Shown here: one piece after another, positions 55,958-64,000 of the stretch
Position numbering within the stretch: the first letter of the stretch is position 1
How the letters are laid out: each line of letters opens with the position of its first letter
From: Bdellovibrionales bacterium Ga0074137
GTDB taxonomy: Bacteria > Bdellovibrionota > Bdellovibrionia > Bdellovibrionales > JAMPXM01
DNA: 64,000 bases
NCBI GenBank assembly: GCA_001464715.1
Contig: LNDT01000034.1
Span: 1-64,000 of the forward strand
Direction: 5' to 3'
The notes under the pieces: model-generated
Database searches by the model: none
What the model saw: only the letters and a program-made list of their open reading frames with translations
What the model was told of the DNA's origin: nothing
Made by a program: the position numbers and the translations under genes

Positions 55958-58186
55958 CTAGAAGCGTTCGACCGCGATGATTCCGGGGATTTTTTGTAGG
56001 TCGGCAATGACGAGAGACAGGTGGGTTTTGTCTCTCACTGAGATTTCAAATTGGCAGACGGCTTTTTTGTCTTTTGTCGTGCGCGCTTGAACGTTCAAGA
56101 TATTCGCGCTTCGAGCAGAGAACGTTTCACTCATACTCTTTAAGAGGCCTGGGATGTCTTGGCTAATAACCCGAAGACGAACGTTTCGGGTTTGACCTTC
56201 TGGTGTCGTGTCGACGGTCCAACCCACATCGATGCGGCGCTCGTTATCGACCTCAAAAGCTTTTTCGCAATCCGAACGGTGAATGGTAATACCGCGACCG
56301 CGCGTGATGAATCCAGAAATCGGATCACCTGGAATCGGGTTACAACATCGCGCAAACCGCACCAAAAGATCATCAAGACCATCGACACGAATGATCGACT
56401 TTGTTTTGGCGTTCTTCTTCCCAGCGTTGGCGTTGGAAAATACTTTTTCTAAGAAAGACTTTGGCTTTTCTTCCTCTGCCAGAGGCGGTTTAAGATCCGG
56501 CTCGAAGGTCAGTAGAACGTCATTGGCCGTAATTTTTCCGTAGCCGATCTGAACATGCAGATCATCCAGATCGTGGACCTTGAAATGCCGTGCGATGCGA
56601 TCAAACTCTTTTGACGGTCGCAGGTACTGATCTTTCGCCAACTTATATTTCGCGAACTCTTTTTCTAGAATATCAAGACCAAGCTCGGCCGCTCGCTTGC
56701 GCTCTTGGTTTGTAACGAACCATCGAATTTTTGATTTTGCTCGCGTCGTGACGGCATACTTTAGCCAATCCTTGGACGGCGTTTGATCGGGCTTCGTAAT
56801 GACTTCAATCGTATCGCCATTTCGAAGTTTGTGTTTCAGCGGTACGATGCGGCCGTTAACTCGCGCTCCAGAACATCGATGACCGACATCGGTGTGAACC
56901 GCATAGGCAAAATCAATTGGCGTCGCACCATCGGGAAGTTCCCGCACTTCGCCCTTGGGGGTAAAAACATAGATTTCGCGATCGAAAAGATCCGTCTTTA
57001 CTGTCTCCAAAAATTCGTCGGGACTTCCCACCTGCTGATGAAGGGAAACCAGATCACGAAGCCACTCAAACTTTTTTTCCGCTGTTGCTCCGCCGGCCAC
57101 ACGACCGCCGCCTTCTTTGTATTTCCAGTGCGCGGCAATTCCCCGCTCGGCCACGAGATGCATGTCCTTCGTTCGAATTTGAATCTCGATGCGCTCAGCA
57201 CCGGGCCCAATCACCGTCGTGTGAAGCGACTGGTAGTTGTTCACTTTCGGCATGGCAATGAAATCTTTGAAACGCCCCGGCACAGGCTTCCACAAAGAGT
57301 GTACGTGTCCCAAAACTTCGTAACACTCCCCCACACTGGCCACGACAACTCGAAACGCGAGGAGATCATGAATTTGTTCGTAATCCAGCTGCCGAGCCTG
57401 CATTTTTTTGTAAATGGAAAACAAATGTTTCGGCCGGCCGAAAACTTCAAACTTAATTTTTGTCTGTGACGAGAGCTCATTGGAAAGAAGACGCTTAACA
57501 TCTTCGATGTATTTCTCACGTTCGGCCTTGCGCTTGGCGACTTGAGTGGCCAGTTGATAGTACATGTCGGGTTTTGAATATCGAAGAGACAGATCTTCGA
57601 GTTCTGTTTTGATCGACATAATACCGAGGCGGCCCGCCAGCGGCGCATAAATATCCAGTGTCTCTTGAGCGATGCGAACTTGCTTCTCGTACGGCATCGC
57701 CGACAAAGAACGCATATTGTGAAGTCGATCAGCCAACTTCACAAGAACGACGCGAACGTCTTTCCCCATCGCGACGATCATCTTTCGAATGTTCTCGCCC
57801 TGCTTCTCGTGGGTGTTTCGAAATCCAAGCTGAGAAATTTTCGTCACACCATCAACGAGTTCACGAACGGTTTTTCCAAAATCTCGCTCGACATCCTGAA
57901 GTGTAGCGTGGGTATCTTCGACGGTGTCGTGCAAAAGTCCGGTGATCACGGTCGCTGTATCGAGGCGAAGTTCCGCCAGAATCGCGGCCACTCCAAGTGG
58001 GTGGGTCACATACGGTTCGCCACTTCGACGGAACTGTCCGTCGTGAGCTTTTTCAGAAAAACGGTAGGCTTTTTCAATAGCGGCGGTGTCCGCCGAGGGA
58101 TCATAAAGCTTTACGGCCTCGATCAAATCTTCGATCGACTCCGGTGAACTTTGCGCCAGAATTTCTGCAGAGGATTCGTCGACCAT
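55958..58186 (-). CDS. spoT: bifunctional (p)ppGpp synthetase/hydrolase (RelA/SpoT family)
   Basis: A 742-residue stringent-response enzyme. The HD hydrolase domain (GLLHDTVEDT, KLADRLHNMRSL, to about 200) keeps its metal-binding residues. The synthetase domain has GRFKDFIAMPKVNNYQSLHTT. TGS (VFTPKGEVRELPDGATPIDFAYAVHTDVGHRCSGA), a zinc-finger/CC region with HRSDCEKAF and a C-terminal ACT domain follow. Both activities are therefore predicted. It lies 76 nt after rpoZ in the gmk-rpoZ-spoT order known from E. coli. Gene symbol rel would be equally apt. Confidence 0.95.
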   Translation of the reverse strand: MVDESSAEILAQSSPESIEDLIEAVKLYDPSADTAAIEKAYRFSEKAHDGQFRRSGEPYVTHPLGVAAILAELRLDTATVITGLLHDTVEDTHATLQDVERDFGKTVRELVDGVTKISQLGFRNTHEKQGENIRKMIVAMGKDVRVVLVKLADRLHNMRSLSAMPYEKQVRIAQETLDIYAPLAGRLGIMSIKTELEDLSLRYSKPDMYYQLATQVAKRKAEREKYIEDVKRLLSNELSSQTKIKFEVFGRPKHLFSIYKKMQARQLDYEQIHDLLAFRVVVASVGECYEVLGHVHSLWKPVPGRFKDFIAMPKVNNYQSLHTTVIGPGAERIEIQIRTKDMHLVAERGIAAHWKYKEGGGRVAGGATAEKKFEWLRDLVSLHQQVGSPDEFLETVKTDLFDREIYVFTPKGEVRELPDGATPIDFAYAVHTDVGHRCSGARVNGRIVPLKHKLRNGDTIEVITKPDQTPSKDWLKYAVTTRAKSKIRWFVTNQERKRAAELGLDILEKEFAKYKLAKDQYLRPSKEFDRIARHFKVHDLDDLHVQIGYGKITANDVLLTFEPDLKPPLAEEEKPKSFLEKVFSNANAGKKNAKTKSIIRVDGLDDLLVRFARCCNPIPGDPISGFITRGRGITIHRSDCEKAFEVDNERRIDVGWTVDTTPEGQTRNVRLRVISQDIPGLLKSMSETFSARSANILNVQARTTKDKKAVCQFEISVRDKTHLSLVIADLQKIPGIIAVERF

Positions 58187-58262
58187 GCCCGAAGACCTTA
58201 TCGGCGCGGAATGCCAATGAGAAGAGCATAAAATTCAGGAGTTTAAGGGGGCTATGCCCCGC

Positions 58263-58496
58263 CTACCGGTTCAGGTCGTGTTCAACCTGGGCAATTTGAT
58301 CTTCACTGTTCACTTCTTCGAAGCGGACCGAACCGGCCGCGACCTCGCGAAGTGATGTGACGATGTACTTGTTTCGACCCGTGACGGTCGCCGAGGCGCC
58401 CTTCAGGAGCTGTTTTGATCGCTTCGCGACCAAAAGAACGAGTGCAAAACGATTTTCAACTTTATCGAGACAATCTTCTACCGTGACGCGTGCCAT
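58263..58496 (-). CDS. rpoZ: RNA polymerase omega subunit
   Basis: A 77-residue protein starting [33 protein letters not shown], the conserved omega fold that wraps the C-terminus of beta'. It ends in an acidic segment. It is located between gmk and spoT; omega is part of one ppGpp-binding site in E. coli. Confidence 0.95.
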   Translation of the reverse strand: MARVTVEDCLDKVENRFALVLLVAKRSKQLLKGASATVTGRNKYIVTSLREVAAGSVRFEEVNSEDQIAQVEHDLNR

Positions 58497-58516
58497 AGGT
58501 CGGGAGCTTAACGCTC

Positions 58517-59083
58517 CTAGGCCTTGGTTTCAATGAGTTTCTGGACCAAGGCTTTGAACTCGGCAAAAGACCGCTCAAAGTCGTCATTGACGACCTGATG
58601 ATCGAATCGGTCGGCAAATGAAACTTCCCGTGCGGCATTTTTCATTCGAAGTTCGATATCAACGGTTCGCCCACCATCGCGCTTTATGACGCGTCGCCGC
58701 AGTTCTTCAATCGAGGGCGGAAGGATGAAAATTGAAGCCGCATCCTGATACTTGGCTTTGAAAGTCGCAGCTCCTTGCACATCGACGTCCATGATTATGA
58801 CTTTTCCATCGCGCCAGGCATTTTCAATCTGATCAAGAGGCGTCCCATAGAGATTTGCGTGAACTTCGGCCCACTCCACAAAAAATCCCTGCTCCACGAG
58901 TGCGGCAAACCCTTCGCGCGTCACAAAATGATACGGATGTCCTTCCGACTCGCCAGCACGCATGGGACGCGTCGTGTAAGTGACGGTGTCGACAAGGATT
59001 GGCATCTCGCGACTGAGTCGCTCAACGAAACTGGATTTTCCAGCACCGCTCGGCGCAGCTACGATAATCATTCGCGCACTCAC
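58517..59083 (-). CDS. gmk: guanylate kinase
   Basis: Phosphorylates GMP to GDP. The P-loop is [14 protein letters not shown]. The GMP-binding region has [22 protein letters not shown], and [20 protein letters not shown] is the lid region. 188 residues. Start ATG 59083; an ATG at 59071 (MIIVAAPSG) is also possible. It lies 20 nt from rpoZ and 12 nt from yicC. Confidence 0.96.
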   Translation of the reverse strand: MSARMIIVAAPSGAGKSSFVERLSREMPILVDTVTYTTRPMRAGESEGHPYHFVTREGFAALVEQGFFVEWAEVHANLYGTPLDQIENAWRDGKVIIMDVDVQGAATFKAKYQDAASIFILPPSIEELRRRVIKRDGGRTVDIELRMKNAAREVSFADRFDHQVVNDDFERSFAEFKALVQKLIETKA

Positions 59084-59095
59084 GATGCCTCCCCG

Positions 59096-60019
59096 TTACT
59101 CGACATTCTGAACCTGTTCTCGAATTTTTTCCACGAGCGTCTTTGCCTCTACGACCAATCTTGTAAGTTCGGCCGTCTGACTTTTAGATCCGACAGTGTT
59201 CACTTCTCGCAAAAGCTCCTGCGCATAGAAGTCGAGCGTCTTTCCGATCGGAGCCGAGCTTTGCGCCGCAGGACTTTTGGCCGGACTCTTCACAAGATCT
59301 CTGTAAACTTTCAAGTGCGCCGACAAGCGCGAGATTTCCTCTTGAATGTCGCCACGGTCGATGAGGATTGCGACTTCCTGGTGAAATCTTGAATCCTCAG
59401 TTCCCGGAGGTTTGAGACCAGAGGCTTCGAGGCGATCCATCCGAGTTTTCAAACGAGTTCGCAAATCATCTGGTGCTAGGCTCGCAAGTTTTGCGACCTG
59501 CTGAACCGCTTTTGATAGCTCATCCATCAGACGTAAAAGTTCGTCTTGAATCGTTTTACCTTCGCGGATTTTTTCTTTGTCCAAGGCTTTAAGTGCTTCG
59601 GTCGCCGCTTTCATCACGTCGCTCTTTTCGCGCTCTGTGAGACGATTGTCGTTCACGACGCGAATAACATCGGGAGCTTTGGCGAGCACTTCAAAAGGAA
59701 TTTCCGACTCTTTCGAGCCCGTCGCTTTCGCAAGTTTCTTCAGAGCTAACACCCATTGCTGCGCCAGTCGTTCGTCGATTTCGACGTGAGCGTTGTTTTC
59801 ATTCCCACGACCGCGATTGATGTGAAGATCTACCGTTCCACGAGTCATCAACGACTGGACAAGGGTTCGAAGTTCTGGCTCGAGTTCGGCCCATTCGCGC
59901 GGCACATGCACACGGACTTCGAGAAACCGACCATTCACCGATCGCGCCCATGATTCTGAGTTCTGCGATCCTGATTTGGTGGACGGCTTCGAGCGGCCGT
60001 ACCCGGTCATGCTTTTCAT
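59096..60019 (-). CDS. YicC-family endoribonuclease
   Basis: A 307-residue YicC-like protein. It opens KSMTGYGRSKPS and SVNGRFLEVRVHVPREWAELEPELRTLVQ, the family signature, and ends EISRLSAHLKVYRDLVK...IGKTLDFYAQELLREVNTVGSKS, the conserved metal-binding C-terminus. Members in E. coli and Bacillus act as RNases. The common position next to gmk is kept here. The middle contains a coiled coil. Confidence 0.93.
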   Translation of the reverse strand: MKSMTGYGRSKPSTKSGSQNSESWARSVNGRFLEVRVHVPREWAELEPELRTLVQSLMTRGTVDLHINRGRGNENNAHVEIDERLAQQWVLALKKLAKATGSKESEIPFEVLAKAPDVIRVVNDNRLTEREKSDVMKAATEALKALDKEKIREGKTIQDELLRLMDELSKAVQQVAKLASLAPDDLRTRLKTRMDRLEASGLKPPGTEDSRFHQEVAILIDRGDIQEEISRLSAHLKVYRDLVKSPAKSPAAQSSAPIGKTLDFYAQELLREVNTVGSKSQTAELTRLVVEAKTLVEKIREQVQNVE

Positions 60020-60046
60020 GCGGGGAGCATCGAGGAGTATGCGTCT

Positions 60047-61003
60047 TCAGTCAAGCGCACGAGCGGCAACGCGAAGAATTTCGTCCTTCGCTGTTTTGGT
60101 CTCAAGATCGGCATCATACCATTTGGTGTCATACCCACGGGCAAACCAAGTTCGCTGCTTTTTCGCAAGTTTCAGAGTTCCTTGGACGATCATTGGCTCA
60201 AGCAACTCGAGCGAAAGCTCGCCGCGCAGATGTTGGACGACTTCCTTGTAGCCCACCGATTGAAGCGCCGGTCGATCAACTAAACCCTTTTCATAGAGGG
60301 CGCGCACTTCCTCAATAAGGCCTTGTGCCAGCATTGCACGCGTCCTTGCCATCACTCTTGGCTCAAGACGTGCCCGCTCAAGCCGAAGCCCGAAAGTCGC
60401 AACCTTTCGCCCTGGAAAACGATTCTTCGCCTCAAGCTCAAAATCGACTTTCATTTTGCTCAAAGTTTCACCCGTTGGAAGTGTCTCAAGAATTTCAAGG
60501 GCACGGACGATTCTATACCGGTCCTGCGGAGCTATCTTTTTTGCAGTCTCTGGATCTCTTGTCTCAAGCTCCTTGTGAACTGCGGATAGACCTTCGACGT
60601 CGATGCGCTTCTCAAGTCTATTTTGGATCGCTTCATTCTTTCGATGAATGGGGTACATTCCCTTTTCAAAGGCCTGGATATAAAACCCACTACCACCGAC
60701 GACGATGAAGCTTTTTTCAGGCTTCGCCCGAACCAGAGCCAGAGCCTCGCGCTCAAAATCGCCGGCCGTGTAATCCTTCGTTACAGAAACGTGCCCCACA
60801 AAATGATGTTTTACTTTTGCCAATTCCTCATCAGTGGGACGGGCAGAGCCGATTTTAAGTTCGTCGTAGAATTGAACACTATCAGCCGAAATAATTTCGG
60901 CACCGAGGCGCTTTGCAATTTCAATAGCCAGAGCCGTTTTTCCGGTCGCCGTCGGCCCCACCAAAAAGAATAAGACGGGTGAATGACTTCCCGAACTTTT
61001 CAC
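60047..61003 (-). CDS. miaA: tRNA dimethylallyltransferase MiaA
   Basis: Adds a dimethylallyl group to A37 of tRNAs reading UNN codons. The P-loop is VGPTATGKTALAIEIAKRLG, followed by ISADSVQFYDELKIGSARPT. GGSGFYIQAFEKG and QDRYRIVRALEILE are further conserved parts, and the C-terminal KKQRTWFARGYDTKWYDAD is typical. 318 residues. It uses DMAPP, the product made by the mevalonate operon and Fni at 10-15.7 kb. It lies 4 nt from mutL. Confidence 0.95.
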   Translation of the reverse strand: MKSSGSHSPVLFFLVGPTATGKTALAIEIAKRLGAEIISADSVQFYDELKIGSARPTDEELAKVKHHFVGHVSVTKDYTAGDFEREALALVRAKPEKSFIVVGGSGFYIQAFEKGMYPIHRKNEAIQNRLEKRIDVEGLSAVHKELETRDPETAKKIAPQDRYRIVRALEILETLPTGETLSKMKVDFELEAKNRFPGRKVATFGLRLERARLEPRVMARTRAMLAQGLIEEVRALYEKGLVDRPALQSVGYKEVVQHLRGELSLELLEPMIVQGTLKLAKKQRTWFARGYDTKWYDADLETKTAKDEILRVAARALD

Positions 61004-61007
61004 GTCT

Positions 61008-62888
61008 TCAACCTATTCGTCCAAAATCTCGCTCGAGTCGCGAAAATGGATACTCGACCGACACCGGCCGACCATGGGGACAGAAACTAGAAAGCGGAAA
61101 TTCATCCATCTGCTCTAAAAGCTCGCGCATTTCTTGATGCGACAACGTTTGCCCCGCTCGCACCACCGAGTGACATGCGAGTCGCGCAAACACGTCGCCA
61201 ATTCGCTCTTCAAGAACGTGTCCGCCCCCGCGATCCAGCAGAGCTTGCGCAAATTCCTTTAACGACCGACCGATCACTTCGCTTTTCAAAATGACCGGTA
61301 TCGAAGAGACCGCCAACGCCGACGGGCCCAGCCTCTCGATCGAAAGCCCGATTCTTAAAAGATCGGAAGCCGAGGGCAATAGAGCTTCAACAAGCTCGGG
61401 TTCAAGTTCAACCACGATGGGAAATAGGAGCGACTGAGTTTCCATCGTTCCCGATTCACTCTTATTTTTCCAAGCTTTCATCAAACGCTCAAAAGCGACA
61501 CGCTCGTGCGCTGCGTGCTGATCCACAAAGACAAGTCGGTCGTCATCTTGACACACCAAATAAGTGAGATCCGCTTGTCCCAAGATCTGAAGCCGAGACC
61601 AAACGCCTTTTGAAACCTGTGGCGCAGAGTCCGATGGCGGCTCTGAAATTTTCGAAGTGAATTCTTTTTTCTTCAGCTGAACGGCCTCGGTTCCATCAAA
61701 GAAACTTTTCGTGGGCGAATCCGACGGAAGATAGGGCCGCGTAAAATCATTAACCGTCAACACCTCAGCCCTCGCAGGCATCGCCGTCATCGATGAGGCT
61801 GTCATCGAGCCGCGCGAGACCGCGGCTGCTGAACTATACTCGCGCGATGGCGCGTCTTGTATCCACGGCGCCTTCTCAAGAGCTTCGCGAAGCGTCCTTG
61901 AGACGGCGCGAAAAGCCCTTGAGGGTTCCCGAAATTTTACCGCCGACTTTGTGGGATGAATATTGACGTCCACTTCACCGTCGGGAACCGAGAGCTTTAC
62001 GACCGCGTAAGGATATTCGCCGTGCATGAGTAGCCCGCGGTAAGATTCCAGAACTGCGGCTTGAAGTGACCTGTCTTGAATCCAACGATTTTGCACGAAG
62101 AACCAAAGGCCTTTCGAATTTCCGATGACATCTTGAGGACCAGAAAAAGCGATCTCAGCTTTTAAACCCTCAAACTCTCCCTGCGTCGAATGTAGCGGCA
62201 CGACTCCCGAGACCAACGAAAATACAGCCCTGGCCCGAGTCAAAAAATCATCATCACTTTTAAGAACAAACTCCGTCTTACCTTTCGAGCGAAGTCGAAA
62301 GCCGATCCGGGGTGCACCCATTGCAGCGGCCTTAACAACAAGCCGAATCTGTGCGCCTTCGGCCGCCTCTGATTTCATAAATTTCAGACGTGCCGGAACA
62401 TTTTCAAACAAATCATTAACGATGATTGTGGTCCCAGGGTTTCCCGCAATTGGCGCCACTGATTCAAGCCGCCCAAATTCGCTCTTGACCCGAGCCGCTG
62501 TCGCTTCGCTATGTGGTCTTGAGATAATTTCAAGACGACTCACGGCACCGATTGAAGCCAAAGCTTCTCCGCGAAAACCGAACGACGTGAGCGTCCAGAG
62601 ATCATCGGCCGTTTTAATTTTACTGGTAGCGTGCCTTGCCAACGCGCGGCTGAGGTCTTCGGCACGGATTCCAGAGCCATTGTCTGTCACTCGAACCGAG
62701 CGTCCACCGTGGTCAAATTCAATTTCAATTTCGGACGCACCTGCATCCACGGCATTTTCAATGAGCTCTTTCACTAAGTGAGCGGGACGTTCGACCACTT
62801 CGCCCGCAGCAATTTGATCGACAACATCGGACGGAAGCTCTTGGATGACACGCGGTTCACCAGGCGTGTGAGGAATTTGATTTTCCAT
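61008..62888 (-). CDS. mutL: DNA mismatch repair protein MutL (endonuclease-type)
   Basis: A 626-residue MutL. The GHKL ATPase domain has ELIENAVDAGASEIEIEF, DNGSGI and SFGFRGEALASIGAVS. The C-terminal dimerisation domain carries VFVDQHAAHERVAFERLM, matching the DQHA(X)2E(X)4E metal motif, together with ACHSV and CPHGRP. These indicate the latent endonuclease active site found in bacteria without MutH. The linker is Ser/Ala-rich. Its ATG directly follows the stop of the SH3-barrel gene (TAAATG). Confidence 0.94.
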   Translation of the reverse strand: MENQIPHTPGEPRVIQELPSDVVDQIAAGEVVERPAHLVKELIENAVDAGASEIEIEFDHGGRSVRVTDNGSGIRAEDLSRALARHATSKIKTADDLWTLTSFGFRGEALASIGAVSRLEIISRPHSEATAARVKSEFGRLESVAPIAGNPGTTIIVNDLFENVPARLKFMKSEAAEGAQIRLVVKAAAMGAPRIGFRLRSKGKTEFVLKSDDDFLTRARAVFSLVSGVVPLHSTQGEFEGLKAEIAFSGPQDVIGNSKGLWFFVQNRWIQDRSLQAAVLESYRGLLMHGEYPYAVVKLSVPDGEVDVNIHPTKSAVKFREPSRAFRAVSRTLREALEKAPWIQDAPSREYSSAAAVSRGSMTASSMTAMPARAEVLTVNDFTRPYLPSDSPTKSFFDGTEAVQLKKKEFTSKISEPPSDSAPQVSKGVWSRLQILGQADLTYLVCQDDDRLVFVDQHAAHERVAFERLMKAWKNKSESGTMETQSLLFPIVVELEPELVEALLPSASDLLRIGLSIERLGPSALAVSSIPVILKSEVIGRSLKEFAQALLDRGGGHVLEERIGDVFARLACHSVVRAGQTLSHQEMRELLEQMDEFPLSSFCPHGRPVSVEYPFSRLERDFGRIG

Positions 62889-63950
62889 TTAGAACACCGT
62901 CCCGATCGCCAACTGAAATTGATGATACGTTTTGTCTTCAAACATGTATTTCCCCTCAAGCCTCACCGAAATGTCGTCGAATCGGTGACCCGCCGTCAGC
63001 TCAACCGTTGCTCCAAGTTCAGTTCTCCAGCGCGACGAAGTTTGATCACCCTGAGCTGTCTGAGTATTGGCGATCACCAACAAGGGTCCCACACCCAGAG
63101 CAACAAGCGTGTTATCGCGAAAAAAAACAGGAAGGAGAAGATTGGCATCCGTCCACATAACAAAGCCCGATGGCTTTATCGACGACATCGCTTCATTGTA
63201 GGGAGGCGCTCCATAATGGAGAACGACATTCACATCCATCAGCGGTCCAGAAAAAAGAATATCCGGACCAGTGATTTTAAAACCGTAGTGAAGAAGGCTC
63301 GCGATAAAGTCTTGGCCGCCGACCGATTCTTTGTACTGTGTTTGTCCCAACACCAAGCTCACGGATCTAGAGAACGCAAAGGGCTCACGCTGTTTGCGGG
63401 AACTCCCGTCACTTGGCTCACCATTGTCGGCGTCCGTTTCAGCGTCACTGTCCGAAGCAAATGGCCCGGGTTTCGCTGCCTGCGCTTGGACTTCCGCCAA
63501 AACTTTTTTCGCCGCAGCCTCTGGCTTCACATCAAGAATTAAAACCCAACCCAGCCGACCGGCGACGCGCGTTCGATGAAATTTAGCAAATTCGCCGCGC
63601 GTGCCCTTTGAAACCGGGATTTTTACACCCTGCTGTACGGTCGCGATGACTTTAGCATCAAGATCGGGCTTCTCGTAAATTTGTGTCGACGGAGCAACAA
63701 CAACGGCGAAACGGCCAGAGGCTTTCGCCGGAGCGGATTTCTTCCGCACAGTGCTTTTTGAACGGACAGTGGATTTTCGTTGCGCGGGTTTTCGCTCTAC
63801 CAAGTATCTATTTGGCAAATTTCTAGCTGGCGTTTGCGCGGAGGCAGATTCGACATGGCCACCCAAAATAAACAACGAAAGCATCACGGACAAAAAGAGA
63901 GCGACCGAATTTCGCCACGCTCTTGCCGTCATCCGAAACGCATTCCCCAC
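62889..63950 (-). CDS. exported SH3-like plus beta-barrel protein
   Basis: A 353-residue protein. The signal sequence (to about 38, SVMLSLFILGGHVESASA) is followed by a very basic Lys/Arg/Ser segment (ERKPAQRKSTVRSKSTVRKKS, about 50-75). Next is an SH3b domain (APSTQIYEKPDLDAKVIATVQQGVKIPVSKGTRGEFAKFHRTRVAGRLGWVLI), a linker and a barrel domain ending in LAIGTVF. It is probably an outer-membrane protein whose SH3 domain lies in the periplasm and may touch peptidoglycan. It ends immediately before mutL. Confidence 0.75.
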   Translation of the reverse strand: MGNAFRMTARAWRNSVALFLSVMLSLFILGGHVESASAQTPARNLPNRYLVERKPAQRKSTVRSKSTVRKKSAPAKASGRFAVVVAPSTQIYEKPDLDAKVIATVQQGVKIPVSKGTRGEFAKFHRTRVAGRLGWVLILDVKPEAAAKKVLAEVQAQAAKPGPFASDSDAETDADNGEPSDGSSRKQREPFAFSRSVSLVLGQTQYKESVGGQDFIASLLHYGFKITGPDILFSGPLMDVNVVLHYGAPPYNEAMSSIKPSGFVMWTDANLLLPVFFRDNTLVALGVGPLLVIANTQTAQGDQTSSRWRTELGATVELTAGHRFDDISVRLEGKYMFEDKTYHQFQLAIGTVF

Positions 63951-64000
63951 ACGCGGCCAAAAGCTTCAAAAACAATTTTCGAATTCATCTTGCTCTGACC

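Overview
The window looks like a chromosomal segment of a Gram-negative, aerobic bacterium of the former delta-proteobacteria, most likely the Bdellovibrionota (Bdellovibrio-like). The Gram-negative evidence is a complete type II secretion system and several exported beta-barrel proteins. The lineage inference rests on a pheS-pheT-ihfA-merR block, a mevalonate-pathway operon, alternative complex III with System II cytochrome c maturation, and a 295-residue IF3. No rRNA is present, so the assignment is inference. Coding density is high, with many 1-4 nt gene overlaps.

Layout. 1-2.4 kb is decayed or accessory DNA: a Crp/Fnr helix-turn-helix remnant, a small exported barrel protein, a frameshifted zinc-type oxidoreductase, and tRNA-Pro(GGG) followed by tandem copies of its own 3' end. 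2.7-10.2 kb holds an AAA+ ATPase with a signal-peptide-like start, merR-ihfA-pheT-pheS (minus) and rsmG-trmH (plus). 10.2-15.7 kb is a five-gene mevalonate operon (type 2 IDI, class II HMG-CoA reductase, phosphomevalonate kinase, diphosphomevalonate decarboxylase, mevalonate kinase). 15.8-23.1 kb carries the usual thrS-infC-rpmI-rplT set, split by an MFS transporter, a degenerate HD-GYP protein and an exported protein; infC starts with AUU inside the thrS stop. 24.2-35.4 kb encodes alternative complex III (actA-F) preceded by ccsA and ccsB. 35.4-39.8 kb contains an N-formylglutamate amidohydrolase-like gene, a cobalamin adenosyltransferase, an HNH protein and a FabD-like protein. 40.2-54.0 kb is an uninterrupted T2SS operon gspC-N followed by ssb and a barrel protein. 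55.9-64.0 kb is a housekeeping run read on the minus strand: SH3-barrel protein, mutL, miaA, yicC, gmk, rpoZ, spoT.

How the genes work together. The act and ccs genes build a quinol-oxidising complex and attach its c-type hemes, but no terminal oxidase lies here. The T2SS exports folded periplasmic proteins; its prepilin peptidase (GspO) is not in the window. The gmk-rpoZ-spoT cluster joins guanine nucleotide supply, RNA polymerase omega and (p)ppGpp metabolism.

The most unusual material is non-coding. (i) Two downstream tandem copies of about 182-186 bp each carry the T-arm and acceptor end of tRNA-Pro, and their hairpins change sequence between copies while staying paired. (ii) Large intergenic palindromes at 24.05, 38.64 and 55.79 kb have locus-specific outer arms of about 31 bp (clear in two of the three), a shared core, and small hairpins whose stems covary around a constant NGGAN loop. 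The two sets share the short grammar ACCCGAG...GGAGG and may be one undescribed family of structured repeats.
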